From Tetmemena sp. SeJ-2015 (lineage: Eukaryota; Ciliophora; Spirotrichea; Sporadotrichida; Oxytrichidae): 39,735 nt of DNA. Location: NCBI GenBank assembly GCA_027382625.1, contig JAJKFJ010021351.1, positions 1 through 39,735 on the forward strand, given 5' to 3'. Each line of letters opens with the position of its first letter. Within the stretch, counting starts at the first letter, position 1. Of this stretch, positions 1-10,430 are shown in pieces. The notes below the pieces were generated by a model. That model was not told where the DNA came from, searched no databases, and saw nothing but the letters and a program-made list of their open reading frames with translations. The position numbers were made by a program, and so were the translations under genes.

Positions 1-600
1 CATCATTTACATCATCTGAAAACATAATCACTAGTATGCCACTCAGGGCATTTTGTTCATTGATACAAGTGCAAACAAGTGCAAACTTAAATTGTGCATA
101 GAATACTATCGCCCTTATCAGTGCAAGCCTTCCTCCTACTTTTCCATATGAACAAGTGCCAAGTAAAAAAATTTCGGAGGGGGGCTTTTCCCGGGCGCAC
201 CTATGCACTTTGGCGCACTAAAGTAAGTTACGTATCAAGGGGGAAAATCATTGCACTCTTCATCATTATCATTTCAAGTATAAACATCATTTTACTTAGA
301 GGGTATAGGAAAAGTGGGAATAAGTAATAACATATATAAAGAGTATATGTTTTGCTAGCTCTCACTTCACGAGTTAAAATTTCGTTTGGGGGCCCAAATA
401 AATTCAGCATTACTCATTGAGATTAGAGCGCACTTGCGTATTTTTTCTACAGTATAATGAATTGAACCCTTTAGTTTCCTTCATCGCACCCATGCTAAGA
501 ACCTTAGTACTATAGTTTTTATGCTACTCTTAGATTATTTTTTTCCCCCAAAATTTTTAAAATATTAATTATTTCTATAATATTCTCTTCATACTTTTCT
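1..600. repeat. Decayed copy of one arm of the 4165-5690 foldback element
   Basis: The order of motifs follows the right arm of the foldback at about 5150-5655: GTGCAAGCCT, CAAGTAAGTTAC-like, CATTTCAAGTATA, CAGCATTACTCA, CATCGCACCCATGCTAA and a CTTAGATTATTTTTTTCC end. Many substitutions and lengthened G, C, A and T runs separate it from the intact copy. No gene is supported here. The match was read by eye, so the boundaries are approximate. Confidence 0.6.
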
Positions 601-1425
601 TTCATCTCTTGCTTAAATTTTTCCATTTTTTATTTTTTTTCCTCTTAATACTTCTCGGGAAGCTTTTTTAAATTTTATTTAAAATATTTTTTAATACAAA
701 AAAAAAATTTTTAATTTTTAATTAAAAATTTTTATTTTATATGATTTTTTTAATTTATTAGTTTTAATTAGATATTTCTCAGAATTTAATTTATGATTCT
801 CTCGAATTTAGTAAAAACCGAGAAAAAAAATTTTTTTACCATTTTTAAAAAAATTTTGCTTTTAAACAGGATAAAAAAAATCTAATGTAATTTTGATAAG
901 AAATGTGCTAAAACTTAAAGCGCTTCTAAGATATCTTCTATATAACTTCATGAAAGAAAATAAATTTTCCCTTTTTAGAAGAACATTAGATGAAAATGCA
1001 AATTATATTTATATAAATACATTTTTATAAACAAGAATAATTAAATGACGCTGCTTCAAAGAATAAAATATGAAGTCTCTTGCTTTAAAAAAGATTTTTA
1101 AACTTTAATTTTGGGGTTTTTTTAGAAATTTAAAATTTTTTTGAACAAAATATTTTTTATAAAAAAAAATTTTTTTTAATTGTTTTTTTAAAAAGGACTT
1201 TTATTGTTCATTTTTGATTGTTTTTTTGCTTTTTTACAATTCCCCTTTCTTTTAAAAATTTTTTTTTTTTTTTACCATTTTAAAAATTAAAACTTTTTTT
1301 AAATTTTTTGATTGCGTAAAATTTTTTAAATAAAAAAATTAAAAATCCTAGTTTAAAATTAAAAAAATAGTTTTAACAGCTGAAAAAATTCATTTATGCT
1401 AGAATTAAATACGCTATCTCTCTGA
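601..1425. other. AT-rich low-complexity stretch, no gene seen
   Basis: The stretch is dominated by alternating A and T runs of 5 to 12 bases. It has no plausible reading frame under the ciliate code and no recognised repeat. Some runs look inflated compared with homologous sequence elsewhere in the window, so local base quality may be poor. Confidence 0.6.
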
Positions 1426-1431
1426 AAAATT

Positions 1432-1740
1432 TAGCTTCTAAGTTTGAATCTTAAGTTGAGGTTCCCGTTGCAATACTTCGACATGGATAAAGTGTGAAGG
1501 ATAAGAACTAGTAAAAGATGGACACCAACACAAGTGCAGGCTAATAATTTTCTTAAAATTCGTAAACAAACCAAAAAGGGGCTAGAATGGACTCTTTTAG
1601 AATATAATTCTATATTATAAAGTCCAAACTTATTTTGAATAAGTTTTGCATTCAAAAAATTTATTCTCTTGTTAAAATGAATAAATCTCAAGCAGATAAT
1701 GAAAAGCAAACAGAGGTTATTCTACTTAGGGACTTATCGA
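1432..1740 (+). CDS. Possible coding segment, unknown product
   Basis: With TAA/TAG read as Gln, the plus strand is open across this stretch and its first half has protein-like composition. It is rich in Gln, Asn, Ser and Lys, with the peptides VAILRHGQSVKDKNQQ and MDTNTSAGQQFSQNSQTNQ. A second short stretch, MNKSQADNEKQTEVILL, lies near 1676-1730. The AT-rich piece between them (about 1597-1670) might be an IES. No start codon, pointer or family could be assigned. The minus strand of the same stretch is also open under the standard code, but reads like a shadow. It lies just beyond the 3' end of the GTPase gene, on the opposite strand. Confidence 0.33.
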
Positions 1741-1946
1741 TAATATTTATAATAATTAAACCTTTAATTTAACATTAATTTAAAGTATAAAAGCATATAA
1801 ATATACAACCATATATTTTTACAGCATTAATTAGATTTATTTCTCTTTTATAATTTTTTCCAACATTCGATAATTTTTTTAATACTTAAGTATAGTTAGG
1901 GCAAAACATGTTTAAAATCTGTCTATTAATTATAGTAAGAATTTTA

Positions 1947-2347
1947 ATTAAAATCTGTGATTAGTTAAAATAATAAATGGAGAATTGCAACTTCGCGTCA
2001 GTTGAAATCACAGATTCACTCCCTTATCTGCAGCTTGTTCGATAACGTATCAAAAATTAAAATGAGTTTCTTCTTTAATCATCTTAGTATCACCTCTCAG
2101 CAGCGAGATATGACTCACGCAATCTTCATCATCCTCATCGTCTTTTTCATTAAAACTTGAGTACTTATAACTCTTGACTGAGCTCTCCCGCACAAAAGTC
2201 GCAAGGATGAAAAGTTCTTAAAATTTTATGCTCTATCGAATGGTATAATTATTATTTAAATTGGAGATACTTCAACTGCCTCTGATTTAATCCATTTTAA
2301 TTTAATATCTAATTTAATTCTCTTTTTTTATTAAATTCTCAGCTATA
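1947..2347 (+). repeat. Interspersed repeat family B, copy 1
   Basis: It begins with AAAATCTGTGATTAGTTAAA and ends with TTTATTAAATTCTCAGCTAT. Conserved internal blocks include AATGGAGAATTGCAACTTCG, ATCTGCAGCTTGTTCGATAA and AAAAGTCGCAAGGATGAAAA. At least five other copies occur in the window (3822, 10666, 25808, 35532 and, inverted, 34370-34620). It is about 400 bp, has no terminal inverted repeats that I can see and no coding potential, so it is SINE-like in form. It abuts the 3' edge of a GTPase MDS and probably lies in an IES. Confidence 0.8.
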
Positions 2348-2646
2348 ATACTCATATCCGTTTTAGCTTCTTCAAGTAAGGAATGAACACGGTTATTAAA
2401 TTCAGAAACGAATTATTGTAATTTCGGTTATTTTTTTGGAATCTTATATTACAAAGGTTCCTAGCAAATAAATCCATCTCCAAAGACTGCTGTGATGCTT
2501 TTATTCCATGATGTTTTTTGATCTTATGTTAGTTCCTCTTCGCATCTTGTCAAAGTTAAGACTACCTAATTTGGAGAAAGTTTGACGAGTAAATCTTTTA
2601 TAGAAGCACAAGTCACTTTAGCAGGCTCATCAATTCGATCTGATTT
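2347..2646 (-). CDS. AIG1/GIMAP-type GTPase, third MDS
   Basis: Read on the minus strand with TAA/TAG as Gln, this is open throughout. It begins SDRIDEPAKVTCASIKDLL, continues through SPNQVVLTLTRCEEELTQDQ and TSWNKSITAVFGDGF, and ends near SLLEEAKTDMSII. The VVLTLTRCEEEL stretch sits where AIG1-family GTPases carry the strand and loop of the fourth guanine-binding motif, following the P-loop and DxPG segments found upstream on the same strand (5703-5900 and 3685-3804). The join to the second MDS could be a 3-bp AAA pointer, which keeps the frame as VFK-SDR, but so short a match is weak evidence. The segment ends at the CAGCTATA terminus of repeat B copy 1. The C terminus of the protein was not found. 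Role inferred from the family: GTP binding and hydrolysis. Confidence 0.65.
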
Positions 2647-3684
2647 TTATATTTAATATTCATATAAGAATTTAATTCAGTATTTATGATAATTTCCAGA
2701 AAAATAAAAAATTACGGAATGAGGGCTTTGTTGGCTGGCATTTGATTGATTTATATAAAGTTTATTAATTATTTTCTTAAATTTAATTTTTAAAAATATT
2801 TTTGTTTATATCTTTAAAAAGCTTTAATTTAAGGGGATATATTTTTTTAAATTTTTTAATTTAGAATTCCTTTTTTTATAATTTTTTTAAATTTAAAATT
2901 TTTTTTAAAAATTGAAAATTTTAAAAAAGGTTAAAAATGGGATTTTTTAAGTTTTTTTTAATTATTTTAATAAAAAAATTTATCATAAAAATTTTAAACA
3001 AAAGATCTTGAAGAAATTTCATTAAATCTTCTCTCAATAAAAAATTTGAAATTATTAGCAATCACATTTCCAAAAATTTTATCAATTTTTTTCTCAGTTG
3101 GCTACTACTTATTTATTTTTTGTAATCATTTGAGATATATTATCGGGATATTAATAAATTAACGAATCATACAATGTATAAAATGCTCTAAGAATAAGCT
3201 TTAGCTCAAAATCTGATTTTTCAGACCTCATACTTTTATCATTGTAACAGCTATGCTGCCAATTTAGTTTCAAAAATTTATATCAAGAGAGATCATAAGT
3301 TTCAAGAGAATTATTTTTCTTCTTCATCTTGTCTTCCAAACTATTATAAAAATTCTATCATGGATAAAACGATAGGACTCAGTCGTTCCTATTTTTGAGA
3401 ACAAAGTATTTAAAGATTCATACAATATCAGTAAGTTTTGCATCTCTCAAGCAAAAATCTAAAATTAATTAATCAATAAAATGACGTATCGATCATTAAT
3501 TTTTTTATATTTTCACAATTTCTCTCTCGCTTTCCCTTAATCCTCTTATCGAGAAGCATAGTTTCGAATGGTTCTCGCACCTTAAAAGAGATTAATGGCC
3601 GATTGAAATTTTTTTATAAGGCCTAGCTAAATATGATGGGCTCAAACTTTTTTTATTTCTACTTTTAAAAAATTATTTTTAAAT
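2647..3684 (-). other. Probable IES between GTPase MDS 2 and 3
   Basis: This AT-rich stretch of about 1.0 kb lies between two in-frame GTPase segments. It has no complete repeat B or C copy that I recognise, and long A/T runs at 2760-3000. The pointer is uncertain (AAA at 3685-3687 and 2644-2646). I see no gene in it. Confidence 0.5.
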
Positions 3685-3804
3685 TTTAAATACAAGGAAA
3701 ACCAGGCTTATATTCTCTTATCCTACTTTAGTTATAAAATCATCAGCCCACGAAGTAAAATTTTACTCTCCTCCAAGAATTCCAGGGACATCAAAGAATT
3801 GATA
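3685..3804 (-). CDS. AIG1/GIMAP-type GTPase, second MDS (DxPG segment)
   Basis: The minus strand reads YQFFDVPGILGGEQNF, then TSWADDFITKVGQENISLVF, then LVF. DVPG fits the DxxG (G3) motif that binds the gamma-phosphate-side Mg/water in P-loop GTPases. The downstream hydrophobic ISLVFLVF strand is where AIG1 proteins have their next beta strand. The segment follows the P-loop MDS at 5703-5900 in the expected protein order. The two join at a 3-bp TAT (ATA on plus: 3802-3804 and 5703-5705) to read SDNYQFFDVPG in frame. The IES between them holds a whole repeat B copy split by a foldback element. The 3-bp pointer alone is weak; protein order and frame carry the assignment. Confidence 0.7.
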
Positions 3805-3821
3805 TTAAAGAAGAAAAATAT

Positions 3822-4110
3822 ATTAAAATCAGTGATTGGTTAAAATAATAAGTGGAGCGTTGCAAATTCGTGTCAGTTGAAAGCACAGATTCACCCTCGA
3901 TCTGCTGCTTATTCGATAGCTTATCCAAAATTAATATGAGTTTTTTTAATCATCTCATTATCACCTTTCGGCTGCAATATATGATTCGCAAAATTCTTAT
4001 AAACCAAATATCAACCGTATAAAAACTTGTGCTGCATTAAACTCTTTATATAATGCTCTCATATAAAAGTTGCATGGATTAAATTTTCTTAGAATTTTAT
4101 GATGAATCAA
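3822..4110 (+). repeat. Repeat family B, copy 2 (5' part; 3' end at 5680-5705)
   Basis: It starts AAAATCAGTGATTGGTTAAA and shares GGAGCGTTGCAAATTCGTGT, ATCTGCTGCTTATTCGATAG and AAAGTTGCATGGATTAAATT with the other copies. The family similarity stops near 4110. The terminal block TTAATTAAATTCTCAGCTAT reappears at about 5685-5705, on the other side of the foldback element. This fits insertion of the foldback into repeat B with loss or decay of about 80 bp. Confidence 0.75.
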
Positions 4111-4164
4111 AAGGGTTTTTTAAATTTTTAATTTAAAATTTTTTAGCCCCGGGGAAATTTTTTT

Positions 4165-5690
4165 AATTTAAATTTTTTTATTATAGAACACATTAATATT
4201 TTAAAAATTTGCGAGGAAAAAAAAAAAATCTAAGGGTAGCATCTACCTATAGCGATCTAAGGTTCATTAGCATGGATGCGATAAGGAAAATGTAGGCTCA
4301 AGCAATCATATCACTACAGATGCAATAAGCAAAGGTGCGCTCCAAACATCACCCTGTCAAGTGCTGAGAGTAATTGCTGAATGCATCGAGTAGCGGCGTC
4401 ATCGAGAAACTTCAACTGCAAGTTAGAAGATGAAGAGAGCACAAGGTAGTTGTGTATATACGTGTATTTACAGTATTCGTTCGCTCACTTACTCTATACT
4501 CCTAAGTAAGAAATGATGGTTATATACTTTGAAATGATAAGTGATGGAAAGTAAATGCATGTCCATTTGATATTGTAATAAACTTGAGTAAGTTTGATGT
4601 GTGATAGATTCGTACGCTTGAAACGCGTCTGCTCGAATGATTAACTACTGCGGCAACTTTGTATATGAAAATAGAGAGGAAGAGGCTGCACTGGAAAAGT
4701 GATAGTGATTTTCCTTCCACCATACTTAAAGTTTGCACTTGTATCTCAATGTACAGCATTGTCATGAGTGCTCATACTAAGATTCATCTAAACATGATTA
4801 GAAATGTACTATGCATGCATGAAATTAAGAAACTTCCACTACGCAGTAGTTTGCAGTGAAAGATGCGCTTTCAATAAAAAAATTGATATGAGTTTTTCAT
4901 TCCATTATAAAATATCATAATAGTTTAAAACTATAAATTGATCCAACTTTAATCCTATCATTATTTAATGGATAAAAACTCAATAGCACTTTTTTTTATT
5001 GAGAGCGCACTCTTTCACTGCAAACTCTGCGTGTGCGAAGTTTCTTCACTGCTCATTGCTTGCTTAGTACCATTCCATAAATCATTAGCATGAATCACAG
5101 TAGCACCAGTAACAAACTGTGTACATGAAAATACAATTGCAAACTTCTAAGTATGTGATAGTGAAAATCACTATCGCACTTTTCAGTGCAAGCCTCTCCT
5201 CTCTAATTTTCCAATATACAACAAGTGCGCAAGTAGTATCATTCGAGAGAGCGTTTCACGTCGCATCTATCACACATCAAACTTACTCAAGTAAGTTACA
5301 CTATCAAATGGAAAATGCATTTACTCTTCATCACTTATCATTTCAAGTATATAACCATCATTTCTACTTAGAGAGTATAGAGATAAGTGAGCGAGATACT
5401 GTAAATACACAGTATATAAACAATACATGCTTGCTTGCTCTTCACTCTCTATCGCAGTTGAAGTTTCGATGCGCGCTCTCGATGCAATTCAGCATTACTC
5501 AGCGTGATGTGAGAGCGCACTTTCTTATTGCATCTGTAGTGATAATGATGCATTGAGCCTCTACATTTTCTTCATCGCATCCATGCTAATGAACCTTAGA
5601 TCGCTATAGGTAGATGCTACCCTTAGATTTATTTTTTTCCTCGCAAATTTTTAAAATATTAATGTGTTCTATAATATTATTTTTTTAATT
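4165..5690. mobile_element. Foldback element of about 1.5 kb with long inverted arms
   Basis: The left arm (about 4165-4880) and right arm (about 4985-5690) are inverted copies. The outer 80-90 bp are essentially identical: the left arm around 4170-4285 carries AACACATTAATATTTTAAAA then GGTAGCATCTACCTATAGCG, and the right arm carries the complement at 5580-5675. The inner parts have diverged. The spacer of about 100 bp is AT-rich. The short ORFs on both strands look like by-products of the inverted sequence; no transposase was recognised. It sits inside repeat B copy 2. Decayed relatives of one arm occur at 1-600 and 12115-12790, so this is a repeated element and not a unique hairpin. Confidence 0.8.
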
Positions 5691-5702
5691 AAATTCTCAG
5701 CT

Positions 5703-5900
5703 ATAATTATCTGATTGTACTCCGTAGATCTTAGAAATTTTAGAAGATACTGTGAGTGTGACTGGGTCCAAAGAATCTCCTGATTTAAATTCTCCTCCAT
5801 GAGGATTTCCACAGATTAGCGTGTTTAAGATTGTAGACTTGCCTTTGCCTGCAAGCCCAATCACTATTATTGACTTTTCTTTTTTGTGTGATTGTTCCAT
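5703..5900 (-). CDS. AIG1/GIMAP-type GTPase, first MDS with P-loop
   Basis: The ATG is at 5900-5898 on the minus strand, giving a protein that begins MEQSHKKEKSIIVIGLAGKG. The P-loop GLAGKGKST (GxxxxGKS/T) follows a short beta strand (IIVIG), as in P-loop GTPases. NTLICGN and the later DSLDPVTLTVSSK stretch match the layout of AIG1/GIMAP-type domains, where a conserved Thr follows the P-loop region. Coding stops at IYGVQSDNY where the end of repeat B begins; the next 3 bp (TAT) match the edge of the second MDS. The start is supported by AT-rich sequence upstream and the near-immediate P-loop. Membrane attachment or partner proteins cannot be judged from these fragments. Confidence 0.8.
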
Positions 5901-7260
5901 TTTAGCTATCGCTAAAGCTTTAAAAAATAATTATAAATTGAAATTTGGAAATGGTATTTATAGGCCTTTTAAAGGGAAAAGGGGTTAAAATAAATAATGG
6001 ATTGATCATAAATTATTCTCGTATTTATTATTTAATCTTCCTATTGATCATTAAATACTTCTTATATTTTTTCTGAATTTGATTGTAAAATAAGATAAGC
6101 TCATAAACAGCAATTATTTGTTATATACTTTTGATTATTTTTCCTAAAATTTTTAATATGAAGTCTCTTTCTTGTTAAAATTCACTAATTATAATTATTA
6201 GTATCTCACATAACTTCAATAATTACGATTATCTGTAGGCAATAATTTAATGGAAATAGAAGGCTGTAAAAGGGGAAAAAAAAAAAAGGGTGCGTGGAGT
6301 TAACGATTGGTTAATTTTTTTCAAAGTTTCTTAAAAAAACTTTTTAATTTTAAATTGAATTTAATTTTTGAATTTAAAAAATTTTTGATCCTGACCCAAC
6401 TATTTATAAATTTAAAATTTTAAATATGTTTAAAACAAAAATGCTATAAAACCCAAACAGCCCCCAAAATTTTAAATTGCAAGCGATTTAGGGATTTAGT
6501 AAATTTAAATTCTAATAAGTTTATTATAATTCAAATATTGCTAAGTTTTATATGATTATCTTATGACATTATAGAATATTAACGTTCCACTTAAATTTTT
6601 ATCATTAAAATTTTTTAGTTAATCCCAAATTATATATGAAACAAGATAGTTTTATATAATATATTAAATTTAACTATTAAAAAAAAATTTTAAAAAAATT
6701 ACTTTAATATTCGATTATATTTATTCTTTTTGGAAAAAGATTATTTTTTAAAAAAAAATTTTAAAAATTGTTAAAAAAATTTTTTCCCAACCTCAAAATA
6801 AATTTTGAATTTTATGAAAATAGAAGAATAAAAAATTCCCCCTTTAAAAAGTTAAAAATTTACTATTTTATAAAATTTTTGATTTAAAAAGTAAAAAATT
6901 TTTTTAATTTTTGATTTAAAATTTTCGAAAATCAATAATTTTTATGATTTAATTTTCTCTATATAAAATAAAATGCCCATTATATTGGCCAACTATTTTA
7001 GTTAAGAGGTCGGACATTTAAGTTCATTGAAAAAAATAATTTAAAAACGAATGGGTAATTACGAAAAATGTTTGATACTTGAGATTATGATTAAAAGTAA
7101 TGATCTTTCAAAAAGATTTTAAAACATGGATCCTAAAAAATTAATATCATCAGAGGATTTAATTAGCGTTAATTTTAAATTATATCTTAGTTTAGAAAAT
7201 AATATACCACTCAAGATAATTTCCATTTTTAGTTATGAAATTATTGTTAAATTAGAAAGT
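5901..7260. other. AT-rich flank, no gene seen
   Basis: This contains the upstream flank of the GTPase gene and then long A/T-run sequence, especially 6290-6950. I see no convincing coding segment or repeat-family member. The promoter and telomere-addition site of the macronuclear GTPase chromosome should lie in the first few hundred bases, but I cannot locate them. Confidence 0.5.
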
Positions 7261-7261
7261 T

Positions 7262-7815
7262 AAAATCTAGGAACCTTAACGTGACACCAAGGTCGGCTAG
7301 GCTGGAATAGGAGATTCGCAGGCTATTAGTCTCTGCCTAGGTTGCGTTGCGTACCGCCTGAAGGCGATCTAGTTTGGTAATCCGTGTGAGTTCTTAAACA
7401 TAGGTGGGATTGTGATGTCCCTCCATCCTGGTTGAGACTCATGATTTGCTAGCAAAAAAATCCCAAAACCCCTTCTCACAGAGTTTAGGGTTGGTTTGAT
7501 TAAAATCTCCAAGCCGGATGTGAGCTTGATAAGTGGGATGCTCCTGGGGAGATAAAGCAAAAGCTCAGAAACCACTATAAATACCAACAGAACGATGTCT
7601 CAGACTACAGAGTAAGGGGGCGCTGAGATTTTTTCCTCACCAATTTCATACACCACCAAGGTTTTTTGGTAGGGTAATCTAGGACCCTGCGATGGCATCT
7701 GCGAGCATCTTTACTAATAAATAATGTCACGCCAAGAGGTGCAACTGTAACCCGTGACGTCACGATAACCCTTGGGCTTCTATGTCCGGTTGGAAAGCAG
7801 AAGTGAGTAATATAA
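7262..7815 (+). repeat. Interspersed repeat family A, copy 1
   Basis: This is a GC-richer island in AT-rich DNA. Its first 130 bp align with the copy at 37612: GTTAAAATC, AACGTGAC, GGCTAGG, CCTTGCG/GTTGCG, and GCGATCTAGTTTGGTAATC against CCGATCTAGTTTAGTAATC. TGA triplets interrupt all frames and no domain is visible. It may be a SINE or a fragment of a larger retroelement. The internal CCCAAAACCCC at about 7463 resembles a C4A4 telomere unit but is isolated. Confidence 0.65.
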
Positions 7816-8140
7816 ATACCTAAATTAACACATTTAAATGCTTAGTTATGAAATTTGAAATAAAAAAGAATTTAAAAAATGAATGAAAAGTAAAATAATT
7901 TAGTTTAGGTTAAAGAAATATAAGTTATAAACGATTTGTTAAATGTTGTTCGCAATTAGATTGAAGAAAAAAAAATTTAGATAGTAGTTAATTAACTCAT
8001 TAAGTATTCAAATTTAATTAAAAGATATTTATCAATAGTTATTCATATTTTAAAATACATATAATTGTGAAAATCAGGTCGTCTCATGCTATAAAAATTG
8101 GTGAACAACTTTTTTAGAATTTTTATAACCCAAAGAGAAT
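7816..8140. other. AT-rich spacer
   Basis: I see no coding or repeat signal here between repeat A and the palindrome. Confidence 0.5.
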
Positions 8141-8993
8141 ATTAATTTAGAATTGATTTTAAAAATTAGAAATACCTTAATTAATTCGTTGTAGTGCGTT
8201 AATTATCCCCCGTCTGAATTAAATATATAATGTTTTGAAATCGGAGTATTAAAGAGTAACAGAATGGAGTTTAAATATAAAGATCTCCTTCAACTTTCAC
8301 TTTCAGAAAATAGAGTTTGTTTTTGAAAGAAACTGAAAGGTCCATCCATCTCCATTTATAATATTTCCATCATCTCATTATACTTACCCATAGTTAAAGC
8401 CATCTCCACATATCTCTTGCCCACTGTGGTCTGTTACTGTCCTCTGCGTGTTAGATGTCTGTGCTCGGAGTGGTTCCCATGTCCAGGAGCCGTAGTCTAC
8501 TGTAAAGGCCGTCTGAGAGCTGAGAGTGAAACAGAGTTAAGAATGAGGCGGTGAGAGGTAGAGGGGTAAAGCGGTGACTGTGAGAGTGCGGGTGGCGGAG
8601 ATCCACCGTGTGGTTCGAACCCTCCCTCCGGGGGAGGGGGTCTCCGGCCTGGACATGGGAACCACTCCGAGCACAGACATCTAACACGCAGAGGACAGTA
8701 ACAGACCACAGTGGGCAAGAGATATGTGGAGATGGCTTTAACTATGGGTAAGTATAATGAGATGATGGAAATATTATAAATGGAGATGGATGGACCTTTC
8801 AGTTTCTTTCAAAAACAAACTCTATTTTCTGAAAGTGAAAGTTGAAGGAGATCTTTATATTTAAACTCCATTCTGTTACTCTTTAATACTCCGATTTCAA
8901 AACATTATATATTTAATTCAGACGGGGGATAATTAACGCACTACAACGAATTAATTAAGGTATTTCTAATTTTTAAAATCAATTCATAATTAA
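8141..8993. mobile_element. Near-perfect palindrome with arms of about 345 bp
   Basis: The left arm runs from about 8145 to 8487 and is repeated in inverted orientation at about 8647-8990 with no difference that I could find inside the arms. Examples are CTCGGAGTGGTTCCCATGTC against GACATGGGAACCACTCCGAG, and CCCCCGTCTGAATTAAAT against its complement. The unique centre of about 160 bp is GC-richer and contains GGTTCGAACC. The arms carry no convincing reading frame. It could be a recently inserted foldback/MITE-type element. A chimaeric hairpin read is an alternative, but the unique spacer argues against a simple missed-adapter artefact. Confidence 0.75.
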
Positions 8994-9023
8994 TAATATT
9001 ATCATTACTCTTATTATTAAATA

Positions 9024-9567
9024 GAACTTCCAGAGGAAGATGGAGTTGCTGATGGAGCTGATTTAGACTCTCGGAGGGGAAAATATGAAAATAATAAAAG
9101 AGTGGCAGCAGCAGGCGACGCATCGACTACAGTGCTACTAGAGCATTCCAAGACAGATCGAACCTAGCTGAGGATGACTAGAGACTGACAGCGGCCACCC
9201 TATGACTACCGCTATGAGGCACCTTGAATCAGACACCGGAGGCAGAGTGCAAGCTCTCTTGACCAGTCCACTGAGATCCAGGCATGGCACCCGAGTGACC
9301 GGCAGCTCACGCCCTAAGTCAGAGAGGGTTTTAACAGCAGGGAATCCTCTTGCCCTGTGCAGTGAGTGACATGCGTCCTCTTGCGGCTATCGGCTATGGG
9401 CCCCCTTGTCAGTTGTTAATACGTCAAGAGAGTACCGGTGATGCATTCAAGGGAGACCTTATGGGCCCCGATATTTATGAGTGGGGCAGGTGGGGGTATT
9501 AAATAGTCAAATCAATAATAATATAAATGACTGTAATTCCTAATCTGTAATATTCCTCTGGAAGTCT
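9024..9567. repeat. GC-rich island bounded by short inverted repeats
   Basis: A 540-bp block of clearly higher GC content sits between AT-rich flanks. It begins with ACTTCCAGAGGAA and ends with TTCCTCTGGAAGT, which are inverted copies. TGA triplets occur in every frame, so protein coding is unlikely. The inverted termini suggest a small non-autonomous element, but the motif is itself partly palindromic (CTTCC...GGAAG), which weakens the argument. No second copy is present in this window. Confidence 0.4.
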
Positions 9568-10430
9568 TATTTTATAATGCTTGAGTTGTTTAATTAAGCA
9601 TGAACTCTATAAAGAGGTTGGAATTTGATTATTATTTTTTATTCTCTATAATTAAATTCAATTCAATCATTACTCTTGGCAGACCCATATTATAAGAGAG
9701 AGTGCCTTAATCTAGGGATAATAATATCCTACTTGAGGAATATTTTTTTACTGAAAGAAGTTGCCTTTTTAATTATATATTCCGTTATTCACTGAATAAT
9801 TTAAAATTTCGTAGAACTATAGTGTAAAATGAGAGTCTAAGCTATACAAATAATGTTTAATCGAAAGTCTTTATCAAAACTTAATTTAGGATTCATTTTC
9901 TAATTTTAAAATTCATCAATTTATAATAATTCAAAAGTGATTATAAGTTGAATTGTTATTTAAATCGCTCTTCTTTAATAATATTAAATTAATTTATAAA
10001 TATAATTATAACTAAGGTATTGTTATGAAAAAAATATTAAATTAGCTTTGTTTGTTTCTGTATTTATAAAATATTTGATTTCGAATATGTCATTAGTCGC
10101 CTGCAAATTCAAAGTATATTTAAAATTGAAAAAAATTTAATAAGTTTTTAAACTTTTGAATCAGCAGATAATCTATTTATATTAGTTTTAAATATAAATG
10201 GCTTTATTAATAGATGAATCAGTTTTACTTAAAGCTTTTTTATATTGAAATATTGAATTTTAATTTATTTTTATAACTAAAAAAGCACATCATATCATTA
10301 AGTGGAATTAGTTATTTAATAAGGAAATGCAAAAATAATTTTGATAGCTAAAAAAAATCATATTTTGTAAGCCAATCTACAAAGAATCTAATTCTTAAAA
10401 AATTAGGATAATTTAATGTATTTATATGAA
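9568..10430. other. AT-rich spacer, no gene seen
   Basis: No coding segment or repeat family was recognised in this AT-rich stretch. Confidence 0.5.

Larger units (their letters stand above)
3805..5705 (-). other. 1.9 kb IES containing split repeat B and a foldback element
   Basis: The stretch lies between two consecutive AIG1 GTPase segments that are in frame when joined. On the plus strand it starts just after GAATTGATA and ends at CTCAGCTATA. Inside are the start of repeat B (3822-4110), the foldback (about 4165-5690) and the end of repeat B (about 5680-5705). This is a nested arrangement of two repeats in one eliminated sequence. Confidence 0.65.

Noticed and set aside
1431..1709. 92-residue standard-code minus-strand ORF
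   Set aside because: The plus strand under the ciliate code reads more like protein, and the minus frame lacks any partner segment in phase with the GTPase gene.
5119..5556. 145-residue ORF in the foldback right arm
   Set aside because: It lies wholly within an inverted repeat arm whose other copies are full of stops and indels. No domain or start context supports it.
7463..7474. CCCAAAACCCC resembling the C4A4 telomere repeat that ends TBE transposons
   Set aside because: A single isolated unit inside repeat A, with no transposase frame or matching inverted end. No TBE-type element is recognisable in the window.
8595..8660. tRNA gene suggested by GGTTCGAACC
   Set aside because: No acceptor or anticodon stems could be paired around it. 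The motif is itself a palindrome.
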